A DNA stretch of 64,000 nt from Thermus sediminis (GCF_003426945.1 NZ_QURO01000004.1:682001-746000); one strand, 5' to 3'. Shown: positions 17,220-28,837, numbered from the stretch's first letter. Notes: generated from the sequence alone by a model not told the origin. Program-made: numbers and translations.

Positions 17220-18529
17220 CGGGCCCCATCGTTTCCGGTCTGGACCCCCGCTTTGAGCGGACCCTCTACGCCCACGTGGGCAAGGAGGGCTCCTGGACCC
17301 TGGACTACTATCTGGCCCAAGGCGGGTACGAGACGGCCAAGAGGGTCCTAAGGGAGAAGACCCCGGAGGAGGTCATAGAGGAGGTGAAGCGCTCGGGGCT
17401 CAGGGGCCGGGGCGGGGCAGGCTTCCCCACCGGGCTCAAGTGGAGCTTCATGCCCAAGGACGGGAAGCAGCACTACCTCATCTGCAACGCCGACGAGTCC
17501 GAGCCCGGAAGCTTCAAGGACCGCTACATCCTGGAGGACGTCCCCCACCTCCTCATCGAGGGGATGATCCTTTCGGGCTACGCCATCCGGGCCACGGTGG
17601 GCTACATCTACGTCCGGGGGGAGTACCGGCGGGCGGCGGACCGCCTCGAGGCCGCCATAGGGGAGGCCCGGGCCCGGGGGTATCTGGGGAAGAACCTCTT
17701 CGGCACGGAGTTCTCCTTTGACCTCCACGTCCACCGGGGGGCTGGGGCCTACATCTGCGGGGAGGAGACGGCCCTCATGAACTCCCTGGAAGGCCTAAGG
17801 GCGAACCCCCGGCTCAAGCCCCCCTTCCCTGCCCAGTCGGGGCTTTGGGGCAAACCCACCACCATCAACAACGTGGAGACCCTGGCCGCGGTGGTACCCA
17901 TCCTGGAAAGGGGGGCGGACTGGTTCGCCCAGATGGGCACGGAGGGGTCCAGGGGGATGAAGCTCTACCAGATCTCGGGGCCCGTGAAGCGCCCCGGGGT
18001 CTACGAGCTCCCCATGGGGACCACCTTCCGCGAGCTCATCTACGAGTGGGCGGGAGGCCCCTTGGAGCCCATCCAGGCCCTCATCCCCGGCGGGTCCTCC
18101 ACCCCGCCCCTCCCCTTCACCGAGGAGGTCCTGGACACCCCCATGAGCTACGAGCACCTGCAGGCCCAAGGCTCCATGCTGGGCACCGGGGGGGTGATCC
18201 TGATCCCCGAGCGGGTGAGCATGGTGGACGCCATGTGGAACCTGACCCGCTTCTACGCCCACGAGTCCTGCGGCAAGTGCACCCCCTGCCGCGAGGGGGT
18301 GGCGGGGTTCATGGTGAACCTCTTCGCCAAGATCGGCACCGGGGAGGGTGAGGAAAAGGACGTGGAGACCCTCGAGGCCCTCCTCCCCCTCATCGAGGGC
18401 CGGAGCTTCTGCCCCCTGGCCGACGCCGCCGTCTGGCCGGTGAAGGGCTCCCTGAAGCACTTCAAGGACCAGTACCTGGCCCTGGCGCGGGAGAAGAGGC
18501 CCGTGCCGAGGCCTGCTCTCTGGAGGTGA
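17216..18529 (+). CDS. nuoF: NADH-quinone oxidoreductase subunit F (Nqo1), NADH and FMN site
   Basis: The 437-residue subunit oxidises NADH, holds FMN and carries cluster N3. [13 protein letters not shown] near residue 65 and [12 protein letters not shown] bind nucleotide and flavin. [12 protein letters not shown] and the later RSFCPLAD provide the four Cys ligands. The ATG at 17216 overlaps the nuoE stop; the open frame extends upstream in nuoE without coding meaning. Confidence 0.97.
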   Translation: MTGPIVSGLDPRFERTLYAHVGKEGSWTLDYYLAQGGYETAKRVLREKTPEEVIEEVKRSGLRGRGGAGFPTGLKWSFMPKDGKQHYLICNADESEPGSFKDRYILEDVPHLLIEGMILSGYAIRATVGYIYVRGEYRRAADRLEAAIGEARARGYLGKNLFGTEFSFDLHVHRGAGAYICGEETALMNSLEGLRANPRLKPPFPAQSGLWGKPTTINNVETLAAVVPILERGADWFAQMGTEGSRGMKLYQISGPVKRPGVYELPMGTTFRELIYEWAGGPLEPIQALIPGGSSTPPLPFTEEVLDTPMSYEHLQAQGSMLGTGGVILIPERVSMVDAMWNLTRFYAHESCGKCTPCREGVAGFMVNLFAKIGTGEGEEKDVETLEALLPLIEGRSFCPLADAAVWPVKGSLKHFKDQYLALAREKRPVPRPALWR

Positions 18530-20882
18530 AGGTGGTCCGGGTCAAGGTCAACGACCGCATGGTGGAGGTGCCCCCGGGCACCAGCGTCATGGACGCCGTC
18601 TTCCACGCGGGGTACGACGTCCCCCTCTTCTGCTCGGAGCGTTACCTCTCCCCCATCGGGGCCTGCCGCATGTGCCTGGTGCGGATCGGCCTCCCCAAGC
18701 GGGGGCCGGACGGCAAGCCCGTCCTGAACGAAAAGGGGGAGCCGGAGATCGCCTGGCAGCCCAAGCTCGCGGCGAGCTGCGTCACCGCCGTGGCCGAGGG
18801 GATGGTGGTGGACACCCTCTCGGACGTGGTGCGGGAGGCCCAGGCGGGCATGGTGGAGTTCACCCTCCTCAACCACCCCTTGGACTGCCCCACCTGCGAC
18901 AAGGGCGGGGCCTGCGAGCTCCAGGACCGGACCGTGGAGTACGGCCTCTACGAGAAGCACTACCAGAAGGACCCCCTCGCTCTCCCCGTCTACACCCGCT
19001 TTGAGTTCACCCGCCGCCACGTGGACAAGCACCACCCCCTCTCCCCCTTCATCGTCTTGGACCGGGAGCGGTGCATCCACTGCAAGAGGTGCGTGCGCTA
19101 CTTTGAGGAGATCCCCGGGGACGAGGTCCTGGACTTCATCGAGAGAGGGGTGCACACCTTCATCGGCACCATGGACTTCGGCCTCCCCTCCGGGTTTTCC
19201 GGCAACATCACCGACATCTGCCCCGTGGGGGCCCTTCTGGACCTCACCGCCCGCTTCCGTGCCCGGAACTGGGAGATGGAGGAGACCCCCACCACCTGCG
19301 CCCTCTGCCCCGTGGGGTGCGGGATCACCGCCGACACCCGGAGCGGGGAGCTCCTTAGGGTGCGGGCCCGGGAGGTGCCCGAGGTCAACGCGATCTGGAT
19401 CTGTGATGCGGGCCGCTTCGGCCACGAGTGGGCGGATACGGGCCGCCTCAAAACCCCCCTGGTGCGCAAAGGGGGGAGGCTAGTGGAGGCCACCTGGGAG
19501 GAGGCCTTCCTAGCCCTGAAGGAGGGGCTTAAGGGGGCGAGGGGGGAGGAGGTGGGGCTCTACCTGGCCCAGGACGCCACCCTCGAGGAGGGCCTCATGG
19601 CGGCCGAGCTCGCCAAGGCCCTCAAGACCCCACACCTGGACTTCCAGGGCCGCACCGCCGCCCCGGCGAGCCTCTTCCCCGCCGCCACCATGGAGGGCCT
19701 CCTGGAGGCCGACTTCGCCCTGGTCCTGGGGGACCCCACGGAAGAAGCCCCGGTTCTCCACCTGAGGCTTTCCGAGTTCGTCCGGGACCTCAAGCCCCCC
19801 CACCGCTACGCCCACGGCACCCCCTTCGCCGACCTGAGTATCAAGGAAAGGATGCCCCGCCGCACGGACAAGATGGCCGTCTTCGCCCCCTACCGCACCC
19901 CCCTCATGGCGTGGGCGGAGGTCCATGGGGTCCACGCCCCAGGGGAGGAGCGGGAGATCCTCCTAGGCCTCCTAGGGGAAAAAGCGGGCGGCGAGGCGGT
20001 GGAAAAGGCCAAGGCCCTGTGGGAAAGGGCGCAAAACCCCGTCCTCGTCCTGGGGGCAGGGGTCCTGCAGGACACCGTGGCCGCGGAGAGGGCCAGGCTC
20101 CTCGCCGAGCGCAAGGGGGCCAAGGTCCTGGCCATGACCCCGGCGGCGGGCGCCCGGGCCTCGAGGTCATGGGCATCTGGCCTGGGGAGAAGGGGGCGGC
20201 CTGGGACGAGCCCGGAGCGCCTTTCGCCTACTACGGCTTCGTGCCCCCCGAGGAGGCCCTCAAGGGCAAGCGCTTCGTGGCCATGCACCTGAGCCACCCC
20301 CACCCCCTGGCGGAGCGGTACGCCCAGGTGGTCTTCCCCGCCCCCACCTTCTACGAGAAGCGGGGGCATATGGTGAACCTGGAAGGCCGGGTCCTCCCCC
20401 TGAGCCCCGCCCCCATAGAGAACGGGGAGGCGGAAGGGGCCCTGCAGGTCCTGGCCCTCCTGGCCGAGGCCCTGGGGGTGAGGCCCCCCTTCCGGCTCCA
20501 CCTGGAGGCGGAAAAGGAGCTTCGGCGAAGGAGGGTGCCCGAGGCCATGGGCCTCCTCGCCTACCGCACCAAGGCCCTCCGCCCCAAGGCCCAAGGGGGG
20601 CGGCTCTACCTAAGGCCCAGCATGTGGAAAGCCCATCAGGCCGTTGGCAAGGCCGAGGAGGCAGCGCAACCCGAGCTATGGGCCCACCCGGATACGGCCC
20701 GGGCTGAGGCCCTCCTCGAGGGGGCCCTGGTGGCGGTGGAAACCCCCTATGGCCGTACGGAGGCCCGGGTGGTCCACCGGGAGGACCTCCCTAGGGGCTT
20801 CCTCTACCTCTTTGCCCTGGGCCCGGCCGCAGGACTTCGCGTGGAGGGCCGGGTCCTGGTGCCCGCAGGGGGTGAGGCGTGA
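18526..20882 (+). pseudogene. nuoG: NADH-quinone oxidoreductase subunit G (Nqo3), with a one-base frameshift
   Basis: NuoG carries clusters N1b, N4, N5 and the extra N7. The first frame (GTG 18526) gives the N-terminal [2Fe-2S] domain, the His-Cys cluster region, [22 protein letters not shown] and the N7 motif [11 protein letters not shown]. It leaves phase after LAMTPAAGAR and stops at 20292. The rest of the protein (GLEVMGIWPGEKGAAWDEPG to VLVPAGGEA) continues in the next frame to 20882. Adding one G to GGG at 20156-20158 gives 785 residues, matching the roughly 783 of T. thermophilus. An essential subunit of an otherwise perfect operon is unlikely to be lost, so a sequencing error is the first suspicion. 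A functional split is the alternative. Confidence 0.9.
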
Positions 20883-21970
20883 GCTACCCCGTAGACCCCT
20901 ACTGGATGGTGGCCCTGAAGGCCCTCTTGGTGGTCATCGGCCTCCTCACCGCCTTCGCCTTCATGACCCTCATTGAGAGGAGGCTTTTGGCCCGCTTCCA
21001 AGTCCGCTTGGGCCCGAACCGGGTGGGGCCAGGGGGGCTTTTCCAGCCCATCGCCGACGCCATCAAGAGCATCTTCAAGGAAGACATCGTGGTGGCGCAG
21101 GCGGACAGGGTCCTCTTTGTCCTCGCCCCCCTGATCAGCGTGGTCTTCGCCCTTCTGGCCTTCGGGGCCATCCCCTTCGGACCCCCAGGGAGCTTTTTCG
21201 GCTACCAGCCCTGGGTCATCAACCTGGACCTGGGCCTCCTCTACCTCTTCGCCGTGAGCGAGATGGCCATCTACGGCATCTTCCTGGCGGGCTGGGCCTC
21301 GGGGAGCAAGTACAGCCTCCTTGGGTCCCTCCGCTCCTCCGCAAGCCTCATCTCTTACGAGCTGAGCCTAGGGGCCGCCCTTCTTGCCCCCGTCCTCCTG
21401 GTGGGGAGCCTGAACCTCAACGACATCGTCAACTGGCAAAAGGAGAACGGCTGGCTCTTCCTCTACGCCTTTCCCGTCTTCCTGATCTACGCCATCGCCG
21501 CCCTGGCCGAGGCCGCCCGTACCCCCTTTGACCTTCCCGAGGCGGAGCAGGAGCTGGTGGGCGGGTACCACACGGAGTACAGCTCCATCAAGTGGGCCCT
21601 CTTCCAGATGGCGGAGTACATCCACCTCATCACCGCGAGCGCCCTCATCCCCACCCTCTTCCTGGGGGGCTGGACCATGCCCTTCCTGGAGGTCCCCTAC
21701 CTCTGGATGTTCGTGAAGATCGCCTTCTTCCTCTTCCTCTTCATCTGGATCCGGGCCACTTGGTTCCGCTTGCGCTATGACCAGCTCATCCGCTTCGGCT
21801 GGGGCTTCCTCTTCCCCGTGGCCCTGGTCTGGTTTTTGGTCACCGCCCTGGTGGTGGCCCTGGGCCTCCCCAAGGTCTACCTCCTCTACCTCTCCGCCCT
21901 AAGCTTCCTCGTCCTCCTGGGGGCCCTCCTCTATAGCCCCAAGCCTGTACGCAAAGGAGGTGGCGCATGA
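20879..21970 (+). CDS. nuoH: NADH-quinone oxidoreductase subunit H (Nqo8)
   Basis: The 363-residue membrane subunit forms the entry to the quinone chamber and links the arms of complex I. It has about eight transmembrane helices, and [18 protein letters not shown] and [27 protein letters not shown] are the hallmark loops. The GTG start overlaps the nuoG stop (GTGA), which shows the nuoG stop at 20882 is the natural one. Confidence 0.97.
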   Translation: MSYPVDPYWMVALKALLVVIGLLTAFAFMTLIERRLLARFQVRLGPNRVGPGGLFQPIADAIKSIFKEDIVVAQADRVLFVLAPLISVVFALLAFGAIPFGPPGSFFGYQPWVINLDLGLLYLFAVSEMAIYGIFLAGWASGSKYSLLGSLRSSASLISYELSLGAALLAPVLLVGSLNLNDIVNWQKENGWLFLYAFPVFLIYAIAALAEAARTPFDLPEAEQELVGGYHTEYSSIKWALFQMAEYIHLITASALIPTLFLGGWTMPFLEVPYLWMFVKIAFFLFLFIWIRATWFRLRYDQLIRFGWGFLFPVALVWFLVTALVVALGLPKVYLLYLSALSFLVLLGALLYSPKPVRKGGGA

Positions 21971-22515
21971 CCCTGAAGGCCCTGGCGCAAAGCCTGGGGA
22001 TCACCCTCAAGTACCTCTTCTCCAAACCCGTTACCGTCCCCTACCCCGACGCCCCCGTGGCCCTGAAGCCCCGCTTCCACGGGCGGCACGTCCTCACCCG
22101 GCACCCCAACGGCCTGGAGAAGTGCATCGGCTGCTCCCTCTGCGCTGCCGCCTGCCCCGCCTACGCCATCTACGTGGAGCCTGCGGAGAACGACCCGGAA
22201 AACCCGGTGTCGGCGGGGGAGCGGTACGCCAAGGTCTACGAGATCAACATGCTCCGGTGCATCTTCTGCGGCCTCTGTGAGGAGGCCTGCCCCACGGGGG
22301 CCATCGTCCTGGGTTACGAGTTTGAGATGGCGGACTACCAGTACTCCGACCTGGTCTACGGCAAGGAGGACATGCTGGTGGAGGTGGTGGGCACGAAGCC
22401 CCAGCGCCGCGAGGCCAGGATCACCGGCAAGGGGGTGAAGCCGGGCTACGTGGTGCCCTACGTCCGCCCCGAGCTGGAGGGCTTCCAGGCCCCCTTGGAG
22501 GGGAGGAAGCCATGA
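21967..22515 (+). CDS. nuoI: NADH-quinone oxidoreductase subunit I (Nqo9), clusters N6a/N6b
   Basis: The 182-residue ferredoxin-like subunit contains two CxxCxxCxxxCP motifs, [12 protein letters not shown] near residue 53 and [12 protein letters not shown] near residue 98. These bind the tandem [4Fe-4S] clusters that feed N2. It overlaps nuoH and nuoJ by ATGA at both ends. Confidence 0.97.
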   Translation: MTLKALAQSLGITLKYLFSKPVTVPYPDAPVALKPRFHGRHVLTRHPNGLEKCIGCSLCAAACPAYAIYVEPAENDPENPVSAGERYAKVYEINMLRCIFCGLCEEACPTGAIVLGYEFEMADYQYSDLVYGKEDMLVEVVGTKPQRREARITGKGVKPGYVVPYVRPELEGFQAPLEGRKP

Positions 22516-23045
22516 GTTTGCTAGAAGGTCTGGCCACGCTTCTCCTCCTCGTTAGCGGGGCCTTGGTGGTGACCCTAAGGAACGCCATCCACGCCGCCTT
22601 GGCCCTCATCCTGAACTTCCTGGTCCTGGCTGGGGTCTACGTAGCCCTGGACGCCCGCTTCCTAGGCCTGATCCAGATCATCGTCTACGCCGGGGCCATC
22701 GTGGTCCTCTTCCTCTTCGTAGTCATGCTCCTCTTCGCCGCCCAAGAGGCGGTGGGCTTTGACCCCTTGGTGGGCTCTAGGCCCTTGGCCGCTCTCCTGG
22801 CCCTGGGCGTGGCGGGCCTCCTCCTTTCGGGGCTCTTTGGGCTTGGGCTCGTTTTTGGGAAAGACCTCCAAGGCGGCCTGCCCCAGGCCTTGGGCCCCCT
22901 CCTCTACGGGGAATGGCTCTTTGTCCTCCTCGCAGTGGGCTTCCTCCTCATGGTGGCCACGGTGGTGGCTGTGGTCCTGGTGGAGCCCAGTAGGCCCCCT
23001 GGGGCCCCAAAACCTCAGGAGAAGGAAAAGGAGGTCTCGCGATGA
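22512..23045 (+). CDS. nuoJ: NADH-quinone oxidoreductase subunit J (Nqo10)
   Basis: The 177-residue integral membrane subunit has five predicted helices. The third contains [16 protein letters not shown], the pi-bulge helix that couples redox to proton pumping. The C terminus is charged ([11 protein letters not shown]). It overlaps its neighbours by 4 bp. Confidence 0.95.
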   Translation: MSLLEGLATLLLLVSGALVVTLRNAIHAALALILNFLVLAGVYVALDARFLGLIQIIVYAGAIVVLFLFVVMLLFAAQEAVGFDPLVGSRPLAALLALGVAGLLLSGLFGLGLVFGKDLQGGLPQALGPLLYGEWLFVLLAVGFLLMVATVVAVVLVEPSRPPGAPKPQEKEKEVSR

Positions 23046-23329
23046 GCTTCCTTTACGCCTCCGCCCTTCTCTTCGCCCTGGGGGTCTACGGGGTACTGAC
23101 CCGCAGGAGCGCCATCCTGGTCTTCCTCTCCATCGAGCTTATGCTGAACGCCGCCAACCTCTCCCTGGTGGGCTTCGCCCGGGCCTACGGCCTCGAGGGC
23201 CAGGTGGCCGCCCTAATGGTTATCGCCATCGCCGCCGCCGAGGTGGCCGTGGGCCTGGGCCTCATCGTGGCCATCTTCCGCCACCGCAAGAGCACTGCGG
23301 TGGACGAGCTTTCCGAGCTTAGGGGGTAG
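23042..23329 (+). CDS. nuoK: NADH-quinone oxidoreductase subunit K (Nqo11)
   Basis: The 95-residue subunit has three transmembrane helices with the conserved buried Glu in [13 protein letters not shown] and another in [17 protein letters not shown]. It belongs to the E-channel of the proton path. It overlaps nuoJ by ATGA, and nuoL starts 1 nt after its stop. Confidence 0.96.
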   Translation: MSFLYASALLFALGVYGVLTRRSAILVFLSIELMLNAANLSLVGFARAYGLEGQVAALMVIAIAAAEVAVGLGLIVAIFRHRKSTAVDELSELRG

Positions 23330-23330
23330 T

Positions 23331-25151
23331 GTGGCGCTTCTATCGGTAATCCTCCTTCCCCTCCTGGGGTTCGCCCTCCTGGGCCTCCTGGGCAAAAGGA
23401 TGCGGGAGCCCTGGCCCGGGGTCCTGGCCTCGGGGTTCGTCCTCCTCTCCTTCCTCATCGGGGTGGGCCTCCTCCTCGGGGGCGGGGCCCGCTTCCAGGC
23501 GGAGTGGCTTCCCGGCATCCCCTTTAGCCTCCTCCTGGACAGCCTCTCCGGCCTCATGCTCATCATCGTGGCGGGCGTGGGCTTCCTCATCCACGTCTAC
23601 GCCATCGGGTACATGGCAGGAGACCCAGGCAATAGCCGCTTCTTCGCCTACTTCAACTTCTTTATCGCCATGATGCTCCTCCTGGTCCTGGCCGACAGCT
23701 ACCCCGTCATGTTCATCGGCTGGGAGGGGGTGGGGTTGGCCAGCTTCCTCCTCATCGGCTTCTGGTACAAGAACGCCCAGTATGCGGACAGCGCCCGCAA
23801 GGCCTTTATCGTGAACCGCGTGGGGGATCTGGGCTTCATGCTGGGCATGGCCATCCTCTGGGCGCTTTACGGGACGCTTTCCATCAGCGAACTCAAGGAG
23901 GCCTTGGAGGGCCCCTTGAGGAACCCCAGCCTCCTGGCCTTGGCAGGCCTCCTCCTCTTCCTGGGGGCCATCGGCAAGAGCGCCCAGATCCCCCTCATGG
24001 TCTGGCTTCCCGACGCCATGGCCGGCCCCACCCCGGTCTCCGCCCTCATCCATGCGGCCACCATGGTGACCGCGGGGGTCTACCTCATCGCCCGGAGCTC
24101 CTTCCTCTTTAGCGCCCTTCCCGATGTATCCTACGCCATTGCCGTCATCGGCCTCCTTACCGCCTTTTATGGGGCCCTTTCCGCCTTTGGCCAGACGGAT
24201 ATCAAGCGGATCGTGGCCTATTCCACCGTCAGCCAGCTGGGTTACATGTTCCTGGCGGCGGGGGTGGGGGCCTACTGGGTGGCCCTCTTCCACGTCTTCA
24301 CCCACGCCTTCTTCAAGGCCCTCCTGTTCCTGGCCTCGGGGAGCGTGATCCACGCCCTGGGCGGGGAGCAGGACGTGCGCAGGATGGGCGGGCTTTGGAA
24401 ACATCTGCCCGCAACCCGATGGCACGGCCTCATCGGGGCCCTGGCCCTGGGCGGGCTTCCCCTCCTCTCCGGCTTCTTTTCCAAGGACGCCATCCTCGCC
24501 GCCACCCTCACCTACCCCTTTGGGGGGGTGGGCTTCTACCTGGGAGCGCTTCTGGTGGCGGCCCTCACGGCCATGTACGCCATGCGCTGGTTCGTCCTGG
24601 TCTTCCTGGGGGAAGAGCGGGGCCACCACCACCCCCACGAGGCCCCGCCCGTGATGCTCTGGCCCAACCACCTCCTGGCCTTAGGCTCCCTCCTCGCGGG
24701 GTACCTGGCCCTGCCCCATCCTTTCCCCAACGCGCTGGAGCCCTTCCTGAAGCCCGCCTTGGCGGGGCTTAAAGCCCAGCACCTCTCCCTTCTAGCGGAG
24801 TGGGGCCTCATCGCCCTATCCGCCCTGGTGGCCCTCCTCGGGCTTTGGTTTGGCTACACCTTCTTCCAGAGAAAGGTCCTCCCCGGCTGGTACCTGGACT
24901 TTGAAACCTGGAGCCGGGAGGCCTTCTACGTGGACCGGGTCTACAACACCCTCATCGTGAACCCCTTGAAGGCCTTGGCGGAGTCCCTCTTCTACGGGGA
25001 CCGGGGGCTTCTTAGGGGCTACTTCGGCCTGGGCGGCTTGGTGCGGGAGGTGGGCGGGACCTTAAGCCGGATCCAGATAGGCTATCTCAGGGTCTACGTC
25101 CTCCTCTTCGTCCTGGGGGTGCTGGTCCTCTTGGGGGTGATGCGGTGGTAA
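23331..25151 (+). CDS. nuoL: NADH-quinone oxidoreductase subunit L (Nqo12), antiporter-like
   Basis: The 606-residue subunit is the distal Mrp-antiporter-like proton channel with the long lateral helix at its C-terminal end. [21 protein letters not shown] holds the key Glu, and [26 protein letters not shown] the broken helix with Lys/His residues further on. The start is GTG at 23331. The end overlaps nuoM by 7 bp. Confidence 0.96.
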   Translation: MALLSVILLPLLGFALLGLLGKRMREPWPGVLASGFVLLSFLIGVGLLLGGGARFQAEWLPGIPFSLLLDSLSGLMLIIVAGVGFLIHVYAIGYMAGDPGNSRFFAYFNFFIAMMLLLVLADSYPVMFIGWEGVGLASFLLIGFWYKNAQYADSARKAFIVNRVGDLGFMLGMAILWALYGTLSISELKEALEGPLRNPSLLALAGLLLFLGAIGKSAQIPLMVWLPDAMAGPTPVSALIHAATMVTAGVYLIARSSFLFSALPDVSYAIAVIGLLTAFYGALSAFGQTDIKRIVAYSTVSQLGYMFLAAGVGAYWVALFHVFTHAFFKALLFLASGSVIHALGGEQDVRRMGGLWKHLPATRWHGLIGALALGGLPLLSGFFSKDAILAATLTYPFGGVGFYLGALLVAALTAMYAMRWFVLVFLGEERGHHHPHEAPPVMLWPNHLLALGSLLAGYLALPHPFPNALEPFLKPALAGLKAQHLSLLAEWGLIALSALVALLGLWFGYTFFQRKVLPGWYLDFETWSREAFYVDRVYNTLIVNPLKALAESLFYGDRGLLRGYFGLGGLVREVGGTLSRIQIGYLRVYVLLFVLGVLVLLGVMRW

Positions 25152-26554
25152 TCCTGGCCATCCTCCTACCCATTCTCTTCGGAACGCTCCTCCTTTTGGG
25201 GCTTCCCCGGACCCTGGGGGTCTTGGGGGCGGGCCTCGCCTTCCTCCTCAACCTCTTCCTCTTCCTGAACCATCCTGGCGGCGTGGCTTACGAGGTAAGG
25301 GCCCCCCTCCTGCCCCAGGCGGGGGTCTACTGGGCCTTCGGGCTAGACGGGCTTGCCGCCCTCTTCTTCGTCACCATCGGGCTCACCGTCTTCCTGGGAG
25401 CCCTGGTGGCCCAGGTGGAAGGGCGTTTCCTAGGCCTCGCTCTCCTCATGGAAGGGCTCCTCCTCGCCCTCTTCGCCGCCCAGGACCTCCTCGTCTTCTA
25501 CCTCTTCTTTGAGGCGGCCCTGATCCCCGCCTTCCTCATGCTCCTCTTCTACGGGGGCGAAGGGCGGCTTAGGGCCCTTTACACCTTCCTCCTCTTTACC
25601 CTGGCGGGGTCTTTGCCCATGCTAGCGGCCATCCTTGCGGTGAAGGCCCTGGGAGGGAGCCCCACCTTCCTCCTCGAGGACCTCCTGGCCCACCCGGTGG
25701 GGGGCGGGGCTGCTCTCCTCGTCTTCCTGGGCTTCGCCCTGGCCTTCGCCATCAAGACCCCCCTCTTCCCCCTGCACGCCTGGCTTCCCCTCTTCCACCA
25801 GGAGAACCACCCCTCGGGCCTGGCGGACGCCCTGGGGACGCTCTACAAGGTGGGGGTCTTCGCCTTCTTCCGCTTCGCCATCCCCCTGGCCCCCGAGGGC
25901 TTCGCCCAAGTCCAGGGGCTCCTCCTTTTCCTCTCGGCGCTTTCCGCCCTCTACGGGGCCTGGCTGGCCTTTGCCGCCAAGGACTTCAAGGCCCTCCTGG
26001 CCTACGCCGGGCTTTCCCACATGGGGATGGCTGCCTTGGGGGTCTTCTCCGGGACGGAGGAGGGGGCCTTGGGCGGGCTCTACCTCTTGGCGGCAAGCGG
26101 CGTCTACACCGGGGGGCTCTTCCTCCTGGCGGGGAGGCTTTACGCCAGGACCCGCACCCTGGAGATCGGCCGCTTCCGGGGCTTGGCGCAAAGCGCTCCT
26201 GGGATGGCCGCCTTGGCCCTCTTCCTCTTCCTGGCCATGGTGGGCCTGCCCGGGCTTTCCGGCTTTCCCGGGGAGTTCTTGACCCTCCTGGGGATCTACA
26301 AGGCCAGCCCCTGGCTCGCCACCTTGGCCTTCCTCTCCGTGATTGCCTCCGCCGCCTACGCCCTCACCGCTTTCCAGAAGACCTTCTGGGAGGAGGCCAC
26401 CTGGTCCCTGGATGACCTCAAGGGGGCAGAGTGGGGCTTCGCCGTCCTTAGCGTCTTGGCCTTGGTCCTCATGGGGGTCTTCCCCGGTTTCTTCTTGGAG
26501 GGCCTGAAGCCCCTGGCGGAGGCCTTTGTCCGGATCCTTGGAGGTGGCGCATGA
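25145..26554 (+). CDS. nuoM: NADH-quinone oxidoreductase subunit M (Nqo13), antiporter-like
   Basis: The 469-residue proton channel subunit has about 14 helices. [20 protein letters not shown] contains the conserved Glu, and [13 protein letters not shown] the Lys of the half channel. The start GTG lies inside the end of nuoL. It overlaps nuoN by ATGA. Confidence 0.96.
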   Translation: MVILAILLPILFGTLLLLGLPRTLGVLGAGLAFLLNLFLFLNHPGGVAYEVRAPLLPQAGVYWAFGLDGLAALFFVTIGLTVFLGALVAQVEGRFLGLALLMEGLLLALFAAQDLLVFYLFFEAALIPAFLMLLFYGGEGRLRALYTFLLFTLAGSLPMLAAILAVKALGGSPTFLLEDLLAHPVGGGAALLVFLGFALAFAIKTPLFPLHAWLPLFHQENHPSGLADALGTLYKVGVFAFFRFAIPLAPEGFAQVQGLLLFLSALSALYGAWLAFAAKDFKALLAYAGLSHMGMAALGVFSGTEEGALGGLYLLAASGVYTGGLFLLAGRLYARTRTLEIGRFRGLAQSAPGMAALALFLFLAMVGLPGLSGFPGEFLTLLGIYKASPWLATLAFLSVIASAAYALTAFQKTFWEEATWSLDDLKGAEWGFAVLSVLALVLMGVFPGFFLEGLKPLAEAFVRILGGGA

Positions 26555-27834
26555 CCCTTTTGGTGCTCGCCCTCTTCTCCGTGGCCCTCACCCTCCTGGG
26601 CTTCCTCGTCTCTGTGCCCCTTTTCAAGCGCCTGGTGATCCTGGGCCTCTCCCTAAGCCTCCTCTCCCTCCTCCTCACCTGGGGAAGGCCCTTCGCCTTC
26701 GGGCCCTACGAGGTGGACGGGGTCTCCCAAACCTTCACCCTCCTCGCCCTCATCGGGGCCCTCTGGACGGTGGGCCTAGTGCGCACGGGGCGGTTTGAGT
26801 TCTACCTGCTGGTGCTCTACGCTGCCCTCGGCATGCACCTTCTCGCCTCCACCAAGAACCTCATCCTGATGCTCGTGGCCCTCGAGGCCCTCTCCCTCCC
26901 CCTTTACGCCCTGGCCACCTGGCGGAAGGGACAGGGCCTCGAGGCGGCCCTCAAGTACTTCCTCCTGGGGGCCCTGGCCGCGGCCTTCTTCCTCTACGGG
27001 GCCGCCCTCCACTACGGGGCCACGGGGAGCCTCGAGGCGGGGACCCCGGGGGAAGGCCCCCTCTACGCCCTGGCCCTGGGCCTCCTCCTGGTGGGCCTGG
27101 GCTTCAAGGTGGCCCTGGCCCCCTTCCACTTCTGGACCCCGGACGTCTACGGGGGAAGCCCCACCCCAGTGGTCCTCTTCATGGCCACGGGGGTGAAGGC
27201 AGCCGCCTTCGCCGCCCTCCTCCGGGTGGCGGCCCCTGAGGTCCTCGGGGGCCTCACCCTTCTCGTCGCCCTCTCCGTGGTCCTGGGGAACCTAGCGGCC
27301 TTGGTGCAGAAGGAGGCCAAAAGGCTCCTCGCCTACAGCTCCATCGCCCATGCGGGCTATATGGCCCTCGCCCTCTACACCGGGAACGCCGGGGCCCTGG
27401 CCTTCTACCTCCTCACCTATGTCCTCGCCACGGGGCTCGCCTTCGCCGTGCTCTCGGAGATCTCCCCGGACCGCATACCCCTGGAGCGCCTCCGGGGCCT
27501 CTTCCACAAAGACCCCCTCCTGGGCCTCGCCCTCTTCCTCGCTTCCCTCTCCCTCCTGGGCCTGCCCCCTTTGGCGGGCTTCTGGGGCAAGTACCTGGTC
27601 TTCACCCAGGCCGCCGAGGCGGGGGCCTGGGAGCTTCTGGTCCTGGCCTTGGTCACCACCGCCATAAGCGCCTACTACTACCTAGGCCTGGGGCTTGCGG
27701 TCTTCCAGAGGGGGGAGGCGGAGGCCAGGCCGAGGCCCATCCCCCGGAGCCTGGCCCTCCTCGCCGCCCTCTCCCTCCTCCTCCTGGGCCTCTTCCCCGG
27801 GGTGATCCTGCCCGCCCTGGCGGCTGGCGGCTAG
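26551..27834 (+). CDS. nuoN: NADH-quinone oxidoreductase subunit N (Nqo14), antiporter-like
   Basis: The 427-residue proximal antiporter-like subunit ends the operon. LVALEALSLPLYALA carries the functional Glu, and FKVALAPFHFWTPDVYGGSPTPV the Lys and broken-helix residues. A strong UUCG-capped hairpin follows 17 bp after the stop. Confidence 0.96.
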   Translation: MTLLVLALFSVALTLLGFLVSVPLFKRLVILGLSLSLLSLLLTWGRPFAFGPYEVDGVSQTFTLLALIGALWTVGLVRTGRFEFYLLVLYAALGMHLLASTKNLILMLVALEALSLPLYALATWRKGQGLEAALKYFLLGALAAAFFLYGAALHYGATGSLEAGTPGEGPLYALALGLLLVGLGFKVALAPFHFWTPDVYGGSPTPVVLFMATGVKAAAFAALLRVAAPEVLGGLTLLVALSVVLGNLAALVQKEAKRLLAYSSIAHAGYMALALYTGNAGALAFYLLTYVLATGLAFAVLSEISPDRIPLERLRGLFHKDPLLGLALFLASLSLLGLPPLAGFWGKYLVFTQAAEAGAWELLVLALVTTAISAYYYLGLGLAVFQRGEAEARPRPIPRSLALLAALSLLLLGLFPGVILPALAAGG

Positions 27835-27850
27835 ACCGTTGGCCTTCCGA

Positions 27851-27870
27851 GAGGGCCCTTCGGGGCCCTC
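27851..27870 (+). terminator. Terminator of the nuo operon, UUCG tetraloop
   Basis: GAGGGCCC and GGGCCCTC form an 8-bp stem around TTCG, extended by CCG/CGG across a bulged A. A pyrimidine tract (TTCTCCTTTCCC) follows. Confidence 0.75.
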
Positions 27871-27966
27871 CGGTTCTCCTTTCCCCCGCCACCTGGGCGC
27901 CCCAGAAAAGATCCCCCCACGCAGCAAAGCAGGCCCTTCGTGTTGCCAGGTTTCCGCGCGGGCGCT

Positions 27967-27972
27967 TAGACT
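27967..27972 (+). promoter_or_regulatory. -10 box for the gene at 27985
   Basis: TAGACT lies 12 nt before the ATG, with a purine-rich GGAAGGCGAGGG between, so the transcript would have a very short leader. Confidence 0.45.
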
Positions 27973-27984
27973 GGAAGGCGAGGG

Positions 27985-28353
27985 ATGGAAGACCCCAAGC
28001 CCCTTCTTTTTCGGGACCCTCTGGCCTATGTGGCCCGGGAGGCAGAGGCCTGGAACCCACCCCTGCGGGGCGCTTGGCTTCTTGGGGTGGTGAGCGGTTT
28101 CCTTTGGCCCGAGGCCCCACCTCCCAAGGACCTCGCCGCCCTCTTCCGCCGCCTCCAGGGAGCCTGGCGGGAAGCCGAGACCTATTTCCTGGAAACCGGC
28201 TTGGACTTCCCCCTTCTGGTGAGCGAGTGGGCCCGGGAGGCCTTGGAGGACCGCAGGGCCCAGCGGGCTGGCCCGCCTTACGGGGAGCTGAGGGCGGTCT
28301 TCTGCTTGGGCCAAGGGGTGGGCCGGGCCCTGAAGCGGCGCTTCCCTAGTTGA
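27985..28353 (+). CDS. Hypothetical protein, 122 residues
   Basis: I do not recognise a family. The protein is helix-rich and soluble, with a proline-rich turn (WPEAPPPKDL) near residue 45 and a basic tail (GRALKRRFPS). It has its own -10 and codon use like its neighbours, so it is probably real. Its stop overlaps the convergent DUF2939 gene by 8 bp. Confidence 0.55.
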   Translation: MEDPKPLLFRDPLAYVAREAEAWNPPLRGAWLLGVVSGFLWPEAPPPKDLAALFRRLQGAWREAETYFLETGLDFPLLVSEWAREALEDRRAQRAGPPYGELRAVFCLGQGVGRALKRRFPS

Positions 28354-28831
28354 GGCCGAGCTTCATGGCCACCACCCGCCAACGCAGGCCCTGGCGCTCC
28401 AACACGAGGCCGGCGTTGGGTTCGTCCTTGTGGTGAATGAAGGCTCGGTCCAGGCCCTGAAGGCGGAGCCGCCAGTTGCGCACCTCCTCCAGGGGGACTT
28501 CCCCCGGCTCCTGGCCCGTGCCCAAGGCCGCTAGGCCCTCTGGGGTCAGGAGGGCGTCTACCAAGGCATTGACGAGGCCCGCGGCCAAGAGGGTGCCCAG
28601 GGCGGCGAAGGGGTCTTGCTGCTGCCGGAGGTCCTGCAGGATCTTGGCGTTCAGATCCGCCTTTAGGCCCTCACGTACCCGGGGGAAGTCCACGTACCGC
28701 TCCAAGGCCTGGGCATCCTGCCGCTCTACCGCCGCCACCAGGTTCCTCAGGGTGAGGAAAGGGGAAACCACCAGGTACCCGGCCCCAAGGGCCACCACCA
28801 AAATGCCGGCCAGGATGAGCCTCGCCTTCAT
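28346..28831 (-). CDS. DUF2939-family membrane-anchored protein
   Basis: The 161-residue protein has one N-terminal membrane helix (ARLILAGILVVALGAGYLVV). A domain follows with SPFLTLRNLVAAVERQDAQALERYVDFPRVREGLK, which resembles the DUF2939 family of unknown function. The start at 28831 is preferred because a -10 lies exactly 6 nt upstream; the open frame has another ATG six codons earlier, upstream of that box. Confidence 0.7.
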   Translation of the reverse strand: MKARLILAGILVVALGAGYLVVSPFLTLRNLVAAVERQDAQALERYVDFPRVREGLKADLNAKILQDLRQQQDPFAALGTLLAAGLVNALVDALLTPEGLAALGTGQEPGEVPLEEVRNWRLRLQGLDRAFIHHKDEPNAGLVLERQGLRWRVVAMKLGLN

Positions 28832-28837
28832 GCGAAG

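Noticed and set aside
27839-27984. Third copy of the MITE-like hairpin after nuoN
   Set aside because: There is a strong hairpin, but its arms and loop (UUCG) differ and the CTARGTACC ends are missing; it is an ordinary terminator.
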